DNA of 64,000 nt, from positions 18,604 through 82,603 of the forward strand of contig SVKY01000003.1 of assembly GCA_015068235.1 (NCBI GenBank), in the 5' to 3' direction. Origin of the DNA: Oscillospiraceae bacterium. GTDB lineage: Bacteria > Bacillota > Clostridia > Oscillospirales > Oscillospiraceae. Shown in pieces: positions 51,668 through 62,400 of this stretch. Every line of letters begins with the position of its first letter. Within the stretch, counting starts at the first letter, position 1. A program made the position numbers and the translations under genes. Below the pieces are notes generated by a model that was not told where the DNA came from, did no database searches, and worked only from the letters and a program-made list of their open reading frames with translations.

Positions 51668-54022
51668 TTAGTCCATTGCCGTTGTATCCGCAAAAATCAC
51701 CGTGATCGTCGTTCCAAGTGCAACCTCGGTTCCTTCTGCGATATCCTGGCTTGTCACAAGAACATGCCAAGCCGTAGAGTCCGTGCCCTTTGCCTGCAGA
51801 TACAAGCCCAAATTATTCAGTGTCGCTGTTGCCTCGGAAACGGTCATTCCCATCAGATTCGGAACCTCAACGGTATCCGTCGGCATGGAATCATCCATAT
51901 ACAAAGTGACCGTGGAATATCCCGGCACTTCTTTACCGGCTGCCGGAATCTGGCTGACGATCTTATCGCCTTCGCCGATAATTTTATACTCCAAATAAGA
52001 ATCCGTCAAGATGGAAGCTGCCTGCATCTCGGTCTTGCCGACCAAATTCGGCATTCTGACATTCACACGATACATATCGTCCGAAGAATAATTCGCTTCC
52101 ACGCCGAGATACGGCAAAATATCCTCAAACACCGCCGCAACTGTCGGTGCCGCCATCACGCCGCCGGAAACATACTGCCCACTGTTGGGATTGGGCGTAT
52201 CGAGCGCCACCAAAACGATATACTGCGGACTCTCCATCGGTGCCACGCCCACGAAGGACACGATCTTATCGTTGGTCAAATTGCCGCTCTCATCTAATGT
52301 ATCCGTTTTTTCGGAGGTGCCGGTCTTGCCGCCAATGGAATAGCCAACGACCTTGGCATTTTTTGCCGTACCTTCGGTCACGACAGATTCTATCATGTCG
52401 CACATGATATCCGACGTTTCAGCTGAAATTACCTGCCGGATGACCGTACGTTCATTCTTTTTTACAACATTGCCATCCTCGTCCAAAACCTCAGAGACAA
52501 TATACGGTTCCAGCAAATAACCGCCGTTGACCACCGCAGAGATCGCCCTAACAATCTGAAGCGGTGTCGGTTTCACTGTCTGACCGAAGGAGGTCGAAAT
52601 CAAATAACTCGAACCATAAACTCTATAATTGGAAAGTCTTTCTCTGCTGTGGAACAGACCGCTTGCTTCACCGGGGAGGTCAATTCCCGTGTAATTCATC
52701 AAGCCGAACGATTCACAATAATCGTACAGCGTGTCACCACCAACTCTCAAACCGATATGACCAAAGGCAAGGTTGCATGAATTTTGCAGCGCCTGCGCCG
52801 TAGTCTGATCGCCGTGACCATAGTGCTGCCAGCAATTAAGCTCCTGCTCACGGCCTTCAAACTTTTCTTTGCCTGCGCAGCTAAAATGATCGTTCAGCGA
52901 CACCGCGCCGCAATCGATCGCCGATGCCAAGGTGATCACCTTAAATGTAGAACCCGGCTCATATCCATCAGACACGCAACGATTACGCCACTGAGAGAAC
53001 CGCGCCTTTGCCACGGTATTGTTATATTCATCAAGCTTTTCTTGACGCTCAGTGCTGCCCTCAGGATATTTCATCGCCGCATCGTAAATTTCTTCTGTCA
53101 GCTCATAGGTTTCCGTATCAAATATTTCAAGATAATGATTCGGGTCATAGCCTCCAAGCGTTGCCATTGCCAAAACTTCGCCCGTATTGACATCCATCAC
53201 GATGCCGAAAGCTCCGTTGAGAACATCATAACGGTCGATCGCATCCTGAAGCTGCTTTTCCAGCGCTCTTTGCACCGTCAGGTCCAACGTCAGCACTAAG
53301 CTGTCACCATTGCTTGCTTCATAATATTTCTCATAGGAATAGAGCATCTCTGTCTCGTTATTGCCCTTGGTCGTAATAACAGCGCCTGCCGTTCCTTCCA
53401 AGATCGAATTATAATACGATTCTAAGCCCTCTGAGCCGACATTCTCCGTATTGGTAAAGCCCAACAGCTGCGATGCGACCTCATTATTGGGATAATAGCG
53501 CAGCGAATCCGGCTCCAAGTGCACACCGACGATCTCATTGTCGCTGATGAAGGCTCGAACTCTATCGCATACCTCCTGTGTCTGCTTGCGCTTGAGCATT
53601 TTATAGCGCATATTGGTATCAGCAGCCTGCTGCTTGATGAATTCCTCACTGACATCCAAAATGGTCGAAAGATTTCGTGCTAAGAAGTCGATATCGACAT
53701 CATTTTGCGACAGCTCCAAAGGATCCAAAAAAATATTTTCCACACTTGCCGATGCTGCCATCGTGGTCATATTTCGATCATAGATCGCACCACGAGAAGC
53801 CGTCACCGAAGTAGATCGTGTCTGATTTCGGATCGCCAGCTCTTCATACTGCTTGTGCTTATGGATCATCAAATAGCCCAATCTGCCGCCGATGATCGCA
53901 AAAAACAAAACACAAAACGCCATCGAAATGATCAAGCCTCTGCGCAAATAGGAATCGGAAACGCTGGACTTTTCGCTTTTCTTCGAGCGTTTTCTTCTTT
54001 TTCTGACATCTTCTCGCTTCAT
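51668..54022 (-). CDS. Class B penicillin-binding protein with PASTA domains (PBP2x/SpoVD type)
   Basis: A 784-residue division transpeptidase. A basic N-terminus (MKREDVRKRRKRSKK) precedes one membrane helix (about 30-52), the dimerisation domain, and the transpeptidase with STFK (EPGSTFKVITLAS), SCN (NSCNLAFGHIG) and KTG (GGKTGTSEK). Two PASTA domains close the protein (about 660-720 and 725-784, PNLVGKTEMQAASIL and PNLMGMTVSEATATL), which bind uncrosslinked wall. Whether it serves division or the spore cortex (SpoVD) is not decided by sequence. A hairpin with T-run lies between it and ftsL. Confidence 0.95.
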   Translation of the reverse strand: MKREDVRKRRKRSKKSEKSSVSDSYLRRGLIISMAFCVLFFAIIGGRLGYLMIHKHKQYEELAIRNQTRSTSVTASRGAIYDRNMTTMAASASVENIFLDPLELSQNDVDIDFLARNLSTILDVSEEFIKQQAADTNMRYKMLKRKQTQEVCDRVRAFISDNEIVGVHLEPDSLRYYPNNEVASQLLGFTNTENVGSEGLESYYNSILEGTAGAVITTKGNNETEMLYSYEKYYEASNGDSLVLTLDLTVQRALEKQLQDAIDRYDVLNGAFGIVMDVNTGEVLAMATLGGYDPNHYLEIFDTETYELTEEIYDAAMKYPEGSTERQEKLDEYNNTVAKARFSQWRNRCVSDGYEPGSTFKVITLASAIDCGAVSLNDHFSCAGKEKFEGREQELNCWQHYGHGDQTTAQALQNSCNLAFGHIGLRVGGDTLYDYCESFGLMNYTGIDLPGEASGLFHSRERLSNYRVYGSSYLISTSFGQTVKPTPLQIVRAISAVVNGGYLLEPYIVSEVLDEDGNVVKKNERTVIRQVISAETSDIMCDMIESVVTEGTAKNAKVVGYSIGGKTGTSEKTDTLDESGNLTNDKIVSFVGVAPMESPQYIVLVALDTPNPNSGQYVSGGVMAAPTVAAVFEDILPYLGVEANYSSDDMYRVNVRMPNLVGKTEMQAASILTDSYLEYKIIGEGDKIVSQIPAAGKEVPGYSTVTLYMDDSMPTDTVEVPNLMGMTVSEATATLNNLGLYLQAKGTDSTAWHVLVTSQDIAEGTEVALGTTITVIFADTTAMD

Positions 54023-54053
54023 AACAGCCTCCCACGCTCTTCAAGAATAATCC

Positions 54054-54088
54054 AAAAACATGGGCGGCAATTTTGCTCACCGCCCATG
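54054..54088 (-). terminator. Possible attenuator between ftsL and the PBP gene
   Basis: CATGGGCGG pairs with CCGCCCATG (9 bp, loop 12) followed by TTTTTGG on the minus strand, in the 92-bp gap of the dcw operon. It has the form of an intrinsic terminator; partial readthrough would lower expression of pbp-murE-murF and later genes relative to mraZ-rsmH-ftsL. Confidence 0.65.
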
Positions 54089-54114
54089 CTCGTTCATTGA
54101 ATATATATGCTCCA

Positions 54115-54627
54115 TCAGGAGAAGTATTCCGCCACATCGCTGAATACATCTCTGAACGCATCATAAATTTGCTCAAAAATATTTCTGTCCTCCGGCGTCG
54201 AAAATACCTGTGTCGTATTCTCCTCGCCAATGCGGACATAGCGCACATTCTCCGCCGTGGGCTGATGCAAGCCAAGGGCAAGTGCACGCTCCTCAATGCT
54301 CGACAGATCGATCGAGCTTTCATACTGAGAACGAAGCTTCTCCTGCTGCTCTGCAAGCGCAGCCTTTTCACTCTTGAGATCTCCGATATCATTGCGCACC
54401 TCAAACATGCTGACATAGCTGAAGATCACCAAAAGCAGCATCAACACCGCTGTCGCCGTACCAAAGATGGCAAACGGAGAAACAGAGAGCTTAAAGCGTA
54501 CCTTTTTTACGGGCAACACCGGCGCCTCAGGCAAATGCTCGGGCTTCTCTAAGGGGCGAGCTGTATGATTATGAACAGCAAAAATATCATATGCTGCCGA
54601 ACCGTTGCTTCTGAATTTTTGAGCCAT
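54115..54627 (-). CDS. ftsL: FtsL-like division protein
   Basis: A 170-residue bitopic protein with a cytoplasmic N-terminus (1-50), one membrane helix (about 51-73, FAIFGTATAVLMLLLVIFSY) and an extracellular coiled coil (about 75-110, VRNDIGDLKSEKAALAEQQE), then a short C-terminal region. Position between rsmH and the PBP gene and the architecture identify FtsL, though sequence identity in this family is always low. It works with DivIB and DivIC to activate the septal synthase. Confidence 0.85.
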   Translation of the reverse strand: MAQKFRSNGSAAYDIFAVHNHTARPLEKPEHLPEAPVLPVKKVRFKLSVSPFAIFGTATAVLMLLLVIFSYVSMFEVRNDIGDLKSEKAALAEQQEKLRSQYESSIDLSSIEERALALGLHQPTAENVRYVRIGEENTTQVFSTPEDRNIFEQIYDAFRDVFSDVAEYFS

Positions 54628-54647
54628 TGTCGGTGCCTCCCTTCAAA

Positions 54648-55577
54648 TTATAATTTTTCGCACACACGCAGCTTTGCGCTTCTTGCACGAGGATTTTCTT
54701 CCAGTTCCTTCTCACCCGAAACGATCGGTTTGCGTGAGATCAATTTTACTTGCGGCTTCTTGCCACATACACAGACCGGAAACTCCGGCGGACAGGTACA
54801 GCCCTTTGCGGCTGCCTGCATCGCATTTTTTACAATGCGATCTTCCAACGAATGGAACGTGATCACTGCCAATCTTCCACCACGATTCAAACGTGAGATT
54901 GCCGAATGCATCATCTTGCTGACCGAGCCAAGCTCATCGTTGACCGCAATTCTGATCGCCTGAAAGCTGCGCTTTGCAGGATGCTGTTTTTCACGAAGCG
55001 CCTGTGCCGGCATTGCTGAACGAATAATATCCACAAGCTCTAAGGTCGTTTCGATCGCCTTAACCTCACGTTTTTTTACGATCATAGAAGCGATCGCAGG
55101 TGCATAACGCTCCTCGCCGTATTCATAAAGAATTCTACGCAGCTCTTCATACTCCCAAGTGTTGACCACGTCATAAGCACTGAGGGCATCTAAGCTGTTC
55201 ATCCGCATATCCAGCGGCGCATCTGCCATGTAGGAAAAGCCTCTTTGCGCATCGTCAAGCTGCGGAGAGGATACACCGAGATCAAACAGCATTCCGTCCA
55301 CGCCGTCGATTTCCAGCTCATTCAAGATCGTATCGATCTCAGAAAAATTGGAATGCACCGTTGTCACACGATCCGCAAACGGTTTTAAGCGCTCTTGAGC
55401 CGCTTTCAGTGCAACCATGTCACGATCAACGCCGATCAATCTGCCGTTTTCCAAACGAGCAGCAATTTCATAAGAATGTCCTGCGCCACCAAGAGTTCCG
55501 TCCAAATAGATGCCGTTCGGCTGAATGTTCAGCGCACAGATACATTCCTCAAGCAATACAGATTTGTGTACAAACAT
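54648..55577 (-). CDS. rsmH: 16S rRNA (cytosine-1402-N4)-methyltransferase
   Basis: A 309-residue RsmH (MraW) methyltransferase that N4-methylates C1402 in the ribosomal P site. The N-terminal HKSVLLEECICAL, the SAM site DGTLGGAGHS and the C-terminal VITFHSLEDRIVKNAM are diagnostic. The ATG overlaps the mraZ stop (TAATG). Confidence 0.97.
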   Translation of the reverse strand: MFVHKSVLLEECICALNIQPNGIYLDGTLGGAGHSYEIAARLENGRLIGVDRDMVALKAAQERLKPFADRVTTVHSNFSEIDTILNELEIDGVDGMLFDLGVSSPQLDDAQRGFSYMADAPLDMRMNSLDALSAYDVVNTWEYEELRRILYEYGEERYAPAIASMIVKKREVKAIETTLELVDIIRSAMPAQALREKQHPAKRSFQAIRIAVNDELGSVSKMMHSAISRLNRGGRLAVITFHSLEDRIVKNAMQAAAKGCTCPPEFPVCVCGKKPQVKLISRKPIVSGEKELEENPRARSAKLRVCEKL

Positions 55578-55993
55578 TAGAAGCCCAGCTCCTCCATCGC
55601 ATTTGCAATCGCCTCAGGCGTGAGGTATTTGCGTTCCTCTTCGTCATAGCGCTCCGCTGACCAAATCTCAGCACGCCCAGCCTGTCCCAAAAAGACGACC
55701 TCCTGAGTAATGCCGGCATAGTTGCGATAATCCTCGGGCAGCAAGAAGCGTCCCTGCTTATCCGGTTCGCACTTGCAGATATTTGCAAAAAACACACGCA
55801 TGATGCGAGCCTTGGAGGCAGGCAGCTCATTGCAATGCGCAAGCACCTTCTGCCATTCCTCTTCGGTATAGATCGTCAGGCAGGCATCGGGAGCCTTGGC
55901 AATGTAAAATGAGGAACCAAGCTCTTCACGAAGCTTTGCGGGAACGAACAGTCTTCCCTTCGGATCTAACGTGTGCTTATATTTACCGAACAT
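55577..55993 (-). CDS. mraZ: Transcriptional regulator MraZ
   Basis: A 138-residue AbrB-like DNA-binding protein with two SpoVT/AbrB half-domains (MFGKYKHTLDPKGRLFVPAK and KCEPDKQGRFLLPEDYR). In E. coli it represses its own dcw operon by binding TGG-rich repeats; matching repeats lie directly upstream here. The ATG of MFGKYKH is used; a GTG three codons upstream falls in the ribosome site GAGGTGAGGGG. Confidence 0.96.
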   Translation of the reverse strand: MFGKYKHTLDPKGRLFVPAKLREELGSSFYIAKAPDACLTIYTEEEWQKVLAHCNELPASKARIMRVFFANICKCEPDKQGRFLLPEDYRNYAGITQEVVFLGQAGRAEIWSAERYDEEERKYLTPEAIANAMEELGF

Positions 55994-56042
55994 TCCCCTC
56001 ACCTCGCTCCATTTTCATCATTTTTAATCCATTTCGCTCCAC
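55994..56042 (-). promoter_or_regulatory. MraZ operator: 10-bp-period repeats
   Basis: Read on the minus strand, successive 10-mers from 56042 are GTGGAGCGAA, ATGGATTAAA, AATGATGAAA, ATGGAGCGAG and GTGAGGGGAA. The TGG(A)G core recurs at 10-bp spacing as in known MraZ boxes. They lie between the -10 and the mraZ start, fitting autorepression. Units 1 and 4 are the best matches. Confidence 0.7.
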
Positions 56043-56051
56043 TTTGGTAAC

Positions 56052-56080
56052 AGTATACACCGCCGAGACAAAAAAATCAA
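56052..56080 (-). promoter_or_regulatory. Promoter of the dcw operon
   Basis: Minus strand TTGATT (56080-56075), 17-bp spacer, TATACT (56057-56052). Start of transcription about 56045, just before the MraZ boxes. Confidence 0.8.
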
Positions 56081-56406
56081 TCCCTTTTTCAATATTTGGC
56101 AAGTATTTCTTTTAATTCTTATAATTATCTCCCTAAAAAACCGAATTTCTGAACACATGTTTGATTATTTGCAAATATCTACATCACACACAATTGGCAA
56201 ACACACCATATATCAAACTGCGAATCCCGGTTGATCAGACAGGATCCAGGCGCAACAGAAAAACTGATTTCTATGCCAATGAAGCGTACTGGCACCGGAA
56301 AAATACTTTTTTTATAAGTGAAAGGCGATAAAAAATCTTACTTTCTATAGCATAATCTGCAATTTTATGGTAGAATGATTTCATAATGAAAAAGTGAGGG
56401 ATACCC
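56081..56406. other. Intergenic region between mraZ and the heparinase-like gene
   Basis: 326 bp of AT-rich sequence with no gene. It holds the upstream side of the dcw promoter and presumably the promoter of the plus-strand gene (a TAGAAT near 56371-56376 with a poor -35). At 56219-56243 a stretch resembles the outer end of the repeat element at 39101 (about 18 of 25 bases, by eye), perhaps a decayed copy. GTGAGGG precedes the ATG at 56407. Confidence 0.5.
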
Positions 56407-59400
56407 ATGAAAAAACGCATCTTATCCTTACTCCTTGCATTTGCGATTGTAATTTCTTTGCTTCCGGCAGTTTCCTTCTTGCAGGCGGAAGCAAGCACGA
56501 CTCTTGTTCCGAGCACGACAGCCGACGAAGTCGATGCACTCTTCTCGGCACGCTCTGAAGGTCAGCACCCGAGAATTTTGGCAAATGACGAGGACTTTGC
56601 ACGCATTCGTAAGCTTGTTAAGACGGATGATTATATGAGCGTATGCTATGCTCGGGTGTATGAGTATTGCGTTTCCCAGCTTGAAGAACCGACTTGCATC
56701 TACGAGCTGCCTGACAGTGTGCGCCTTTTGAGCGTTGCTCGTGTCGCAAGCCAACGCATCACGTGGATGGCAATGGTCTATAAAATCAGCGGCGAACGGC
56801 ATTTTGCTACCCGTGCAATCGAGGAAATGCTGGCAGTATGTGCCTTCCCTGATTGGAATCCGTCGCATTATCTGGATGTGGGTCAGATGGCTTACGGTGT
56901 CGGCTTGGGCTACGATTGGCTATATTATGAAATGACAGCCGCGCAGCGCACGACCGTGATCGAGGGACTATATAACCATGTCATCGTAAGTGCAGAGGGT
57001 CGATGGTACAAAAATCTGAACACCAACTGGAATCCGTGGTGCCATGCAGGTGTATCGATCGCAGCATGCGCTATCTACGAAGAATACCCCGAACGATGCA
57101 GCAAATTTCTGGCAGGCGCAGTCACAGATGTGCAGAAATCCATAGAAGTTTTCACGCCGATGGGCGCTTATCCCGAAGGCCCCGGTTATTCTCAGGTCGG
57201 CATTCTGTTTTCCGCAATTCTGTTCGAGACGCTGACAAGCGTATTGGGTACGGATTTTGGTCTGTCCGATATGGATGGTTTTGCAGAAGCAGGAAAATAT
57301 CTGGCGGCAATGAACGGCTACACTAACACCTTCAACTTCGGTGACGGTGCCTCTGCAGTTTTGGATAACTCCGTGCTGCATTGGTATGCAAAGCGATATA
57401 ACATGCCGGAGCTTTCGGTCTATCAACGCAGCATCCAGGCAAATGGCAGAGACAAACATTTGGAGCTTCTGTGGTACGATCCTGAATTGGTCGAGGGTGT
57501 TACCCTGGAGGATAAGCAGCTCGATTATCTGATGTACAGCGACCATTATCAAAGCGTTGCATCCTTCCGCAGCCCCGAGGGTGATCCGAATCAAATTTAT
57601 GCTGCGATGAAGTCCGGCTATAACAGCACAAGCCATGCGGATATGGACATCGGTACGTTTGTCATGGAGGCGATGGGAGAACGCTGGTTTACGGAGCTTG
57701 GACCTGACAATTATAATCTACCGGGCTACGGCACCTATCTCAATAATATTTACACCGAGGATATCGGACGTTGGACCTATTACCGCAAGCGCACCGAGGG
57801 GCAAAACACCTTGGTCATCAACCCGTGCGAGCTGGGCGGTCAAAACTCGCAGGCGAAAAGTCAGATCACTACCTTTGAGAGCGGCTATGACGGCGGTTAT
57901 GTCACGGTGGACATGCTTGACGCCTATGCAAATTTCGGTGCGACCTCTGCCAAAAGAGGACTGATGCTCTTTGACAATCGCAGCCGTGTGCTTCTGCGTG
58001 ACGAACTGACATGTTCGTCTGTTTCTGAGGTCTATTGGTTTGCGCATACGCAAGCGGAGATCACAATTTCTTCCGACGGAAAAACCGCAGAGCTGACATT
58101 AAATGGCAAAAAGCTGATCGCACAGATCTCCGAACCGAGTAATGCAGTCTTTACATCGATGGACGCAGTACCTCTTGCAACTTCTCCAAACCCCGATGGA
58201 CAAAATTCCCTTGAGGGTTACCGCAAGCTGGTGATCCATTTAGAAAATGTTACAACAACCTCGATTGCAGTTGTTTTTACCCCGGTATTGGAAGACACTG
58301 TCAAAACTCAAGAGCTACCTACGGTAGAGCTTTCAGAGTTTTCTTCTTTGATCAGCGCATATGATCCCGAAACAACACTTTCACCAAATTCGGACGGTGT
58401 TTATGAGATCTATAATGTTGAGCAGCTGCAGTTGTTTGCAAGCATGGTCAATGCAGGCAATACATTTTCCGGCAAAACGGTCAAGCTGATGAATGATATC
58501 GACCTGAAATCCCGTACCATCACCCCCGTCGGCGGCACAAGCGGCAGCTTCAAGGGAACCTTTGACGGTGGTCAGCACGTGCTCAAAAATCTTTGCATTT
58601 TCCAGCCGAACACAACCATGGTCGCACTCTTCGGTAAGGCAGAAAAGGCTACGATCCGAGATCTCGGCATCGAAAGCGGCATCGTCTTTGGTGGTGAGAA
58701 AACGGGCGGTCTGATCGGCAGAGGCGCAAATGTCACGGTCGAAGGCTGCTTTAACAAAGCGAGCATCATCGCAAACGGCTATAATGCAGGCGGCGTGATC
58801 GGCGAGCTTGGTGGCACATCTACGGTGATGAATTGCTACAACAACGCAACTATCAGAAATGCTTCGGGTGGTGCAGGTGGCATTGTCGGCTATATTTCGA
58901 GCGCCTCTACGATCACGCTGAGCAACACCTATCATGTGGGCAGCTTGGCAGATTCCATGGGCAGATGCGGCTTGATCGGCTTCTACAATACCACCAATAC
59001 GAATCTGCTTCCCAAACAGGTCACCGTCACAAACAGCTACAGCACAACACAGCTCAAATGCGCAAGCATGGCAGAACTTGCAGACGCAGAGAGCTATACG
59101 GATTGCGCTCAGGTCAAGCAAGAGATCTTGATCGGCTCGGCACTCACGCTTGGAAGCAAATTTATCGATGACTGCGAGTGGGAAAATGACGGCTATCCCG
59201 TATTTTCCTGGCAGTGCGACACTGTTTTGCCGTCAGACCTGAAGCTGAGCACAGCCGAAGAAGTGCGTCTGTTGGCTTATACCGTCAACAGTGGCTTGAG
59301 CAATTTCTCGGGAAAAACCATCTATTTGACAAACAACATTGATCTGCAATCTCGTGAATGGATCCCCATCGGTGGAAATACCACCTCTGACAATCGGGGC

Positions 59401-62400
59401 AAGGTTTTTAAGGGCACTTTCGATGGACAAGGCTATTGTGTCCGCAATTTGAGGGTATCTACAGGGCGTTGGTTTGTCGGCTTTTTCGGCTCCGTCGAAG
59501 GAAAAATACGTAACTTCGGTGTTCAAAGCGGAAGTGTGACCGGCAGAGATAAGGTCGGCGGCATTACCGGCTTCTTGAAGGGCGAGATGAGCCAATGCTA
59601 TAACCGTGCGGCTGTCAATGCAAATAACTTTATCGGCGGCTTGGTCGGCATGTCAGACAAAACGATCATCACCGATTGCTATAACAACGGCGATATCACA
59701 TCCAAATATATGGCAGGCGGCGTCGTGGGCTATTATTCCAGTGGCGCTGCAGGCGCAAGTATGTCAAACTGCTATAACGCAGGCAGCTTAAACGGCAGCG
59801 AAAACGGCGCTGTTGCTGCTATTATCAACGCAAGCCTCAGCGATCTCAGCTTCAGCAATTGCTATGCGTTGGACGATACCGCATTGGTCTATACCGAAAG
59901 CGGATACACTTTGACTGATTGCGGCAATCTGACCGCACAGGAAATGAAGGCAAATGCCGCAACCCTTGGCAGTGCCTACAGAGCGGATTCCAACCGCGCA
60001 CAAAATGAAGGCTATCCTGTTTTGAATGTTACGCTGTATCATTTATCCGAGATACCGACTTTGTCAACCGATGCAAACGGGGCATATTTGATCCAAAACG
60101 CTTCACAGCTGCGAGCGCTTGCCTATATGGTCAATGTGCAGGGCAACACCTTTGTGGGAAACACCGTGAAGCTGTGCGCAGACATTGATCTGGAAAACCA
60201 GGAATGGGTCCCGATCGGTGGCAATACACGAAACGACAATGAAAGCAGCGCCAGATTCTACGGAACCTTTGATGGCGATGGTCATACGATCTCGAATCTT
60301 TGCATCAGCACGGCAAACTGGTATGTCGGCTTGTTCGGCTACGTTGACAGCGCCGTGATTCAAAATGTCGGCATCAACAGCGGCATGATTCTCGGTGGTC
60401 AGAAGGTCGGCGGTGTCGTCGGCTGCGCACGGGCAACAAAAATTCAAAGCTGCTATAGCAAGGCAAATGTCTGCGGTAACGGCATTCTCGGTGGCATCAT
60501 CGGCATGATAAATGCGACAGGTTCTGTCGTGGAGAACTGCTATAACACAGGCTCCGTGATCGCAAATTATTCTGTTGCCGGCATTGCAGGCTACTTCACC
60601 AGCGCAGCCAAAAACAGCGTCGTTCGCAACTGCTACAACCTCGGCATTCAGAGTTCCGGAATCATCGGTGTGGTCAATGCTTCTGCAAGCAACAACACGA
60701 TGGAAAACTGCTATACGGTTGATACGGTCGAGCTTATCGGTGAGGCAAATACTTTAACCGTCAGCAACTGTGCACAGCTTACAAAAGCACAGCTTCGTAC
60801 CTATGCAGCGCAGTTAGGCGATGGATTTGCAGAGGATTATCTTGTCAAAAATCGCATCTTCCCCGTTTTGGCTTGGGAGGTAGAGGGTTGCAAAACGCAG
60901 CTTGATCAAATCGACGGCGTTTACCAGATCAATAACGTCGATGATCTGCGCCTGCTGTCCTATCTTGTCAGGCAAGGCAATACCTTTGCAGGAGAAAAAA
61001 TTGTCCTGAACTCAGATATCGATTTAGTGGGCAAAACATGGCTACCCATCGGTGGTTATGACGAAAGCACATCCTATCATTTCAAAGGAAGCTTCGACGG
61101 TCGCGGATATCGCATCCATAACTTGATCTCCACAGAAACAGACACCGGATTTGCCGGCTTATTTGGTTATGTAAATTCAGCAACGATTAAAAATGTCGGC
61201 ATTGAAAGCGGCATTGTGATCGCAAAAACACATGCCGCAGGCATTGCCGCAACCGCATCCACAGCCACAGTGATCAGCAGCTGCTACAGCAAGGCAACTG
61301 CCTATGCTATCAGCAGTGTCGGCGGCATTGTCGGCATGCTGCACGGCAAAAACTGTGTCATCGAAAACTGCTACAATACCGGTTGGATCTCGGCAAAAAC
61401 ACAGTGGGAATCCAACGCCGGCGTGATCGGCTATTATGCAGGCAATAACAAAAATTCCACAGTGGCTAATTGCTACAATATCGGCAATCGCTACGGCATC
61501 ATCGGCGTAGTCAACAGCAGCGTCACAGACAGCTCCATGGAAAACTGCTACAGTGTCGGCTCTGTTCGACTTGCAAGCTCCTCTGCTTTGGTAACAGTGA
61601 CCGATTCGGCGCAGCTTTCGGCAAATACGATGCGCAGCTACGCTTCCGTTTTGGGCGATGCTTTTGATGATGACAAGGAGAATGTCAACAATGGCTACCC
61701 TGTCCTTGCTTGGGAAAGCGGAAAGCTCTGTTTCCACGAATATTCGACAAGCTCCGATGGAAGCAGCACCCACACCACCGTTTGCGCACGTTGCGGCGAT
61801 ACAACCACACAGGCGCACGTTTTCAGCAGCGGAAGTGTAACATTGGAGCCGACAGATGTTGCAAGCGGCAGTATACTTTATACCTGCTCGATATGCGCAG
61901 AAACCAAAACAGAATCTCTTGAAGCACTGCGCCAAAACCTGTTCTTCAACTTTACGGGTACGGCGGAAGATCTGGAGCGTTATAACAATTACACCTATGG
62001 TTTATGCAACTTTGACGACGCAAACAACAACCATTGGAAATATAATTCTCAGATATCCAATGTCGAGATCGACCATACCGGCGGTGCTTTGATATTACAC
62101 GCTAACCCCTCTACCACCGCAACTTCGATCTATGTAGATACATCGTTGAGCGGAAGCAGCATGGATCAGCCTTTATGCTACAATGCAGACAATGCTGAGG
62201 TGTATCAAATTCGTTTCAAAATGGAAAATATCACCGCCGGAACAAAAACGGCATATCTCAGCTTGCACACTTGGGTTGACGGAAGCTCAACGGCTGTCAA
62301 AACTTCCGGTTGGTCTATTTCGAGTGAGCATTTAACCGATGGCGAATATGTCATTGCAACGATTGCAATCAGTGATGCGTTCCGTGCAAGCGGCATGATT

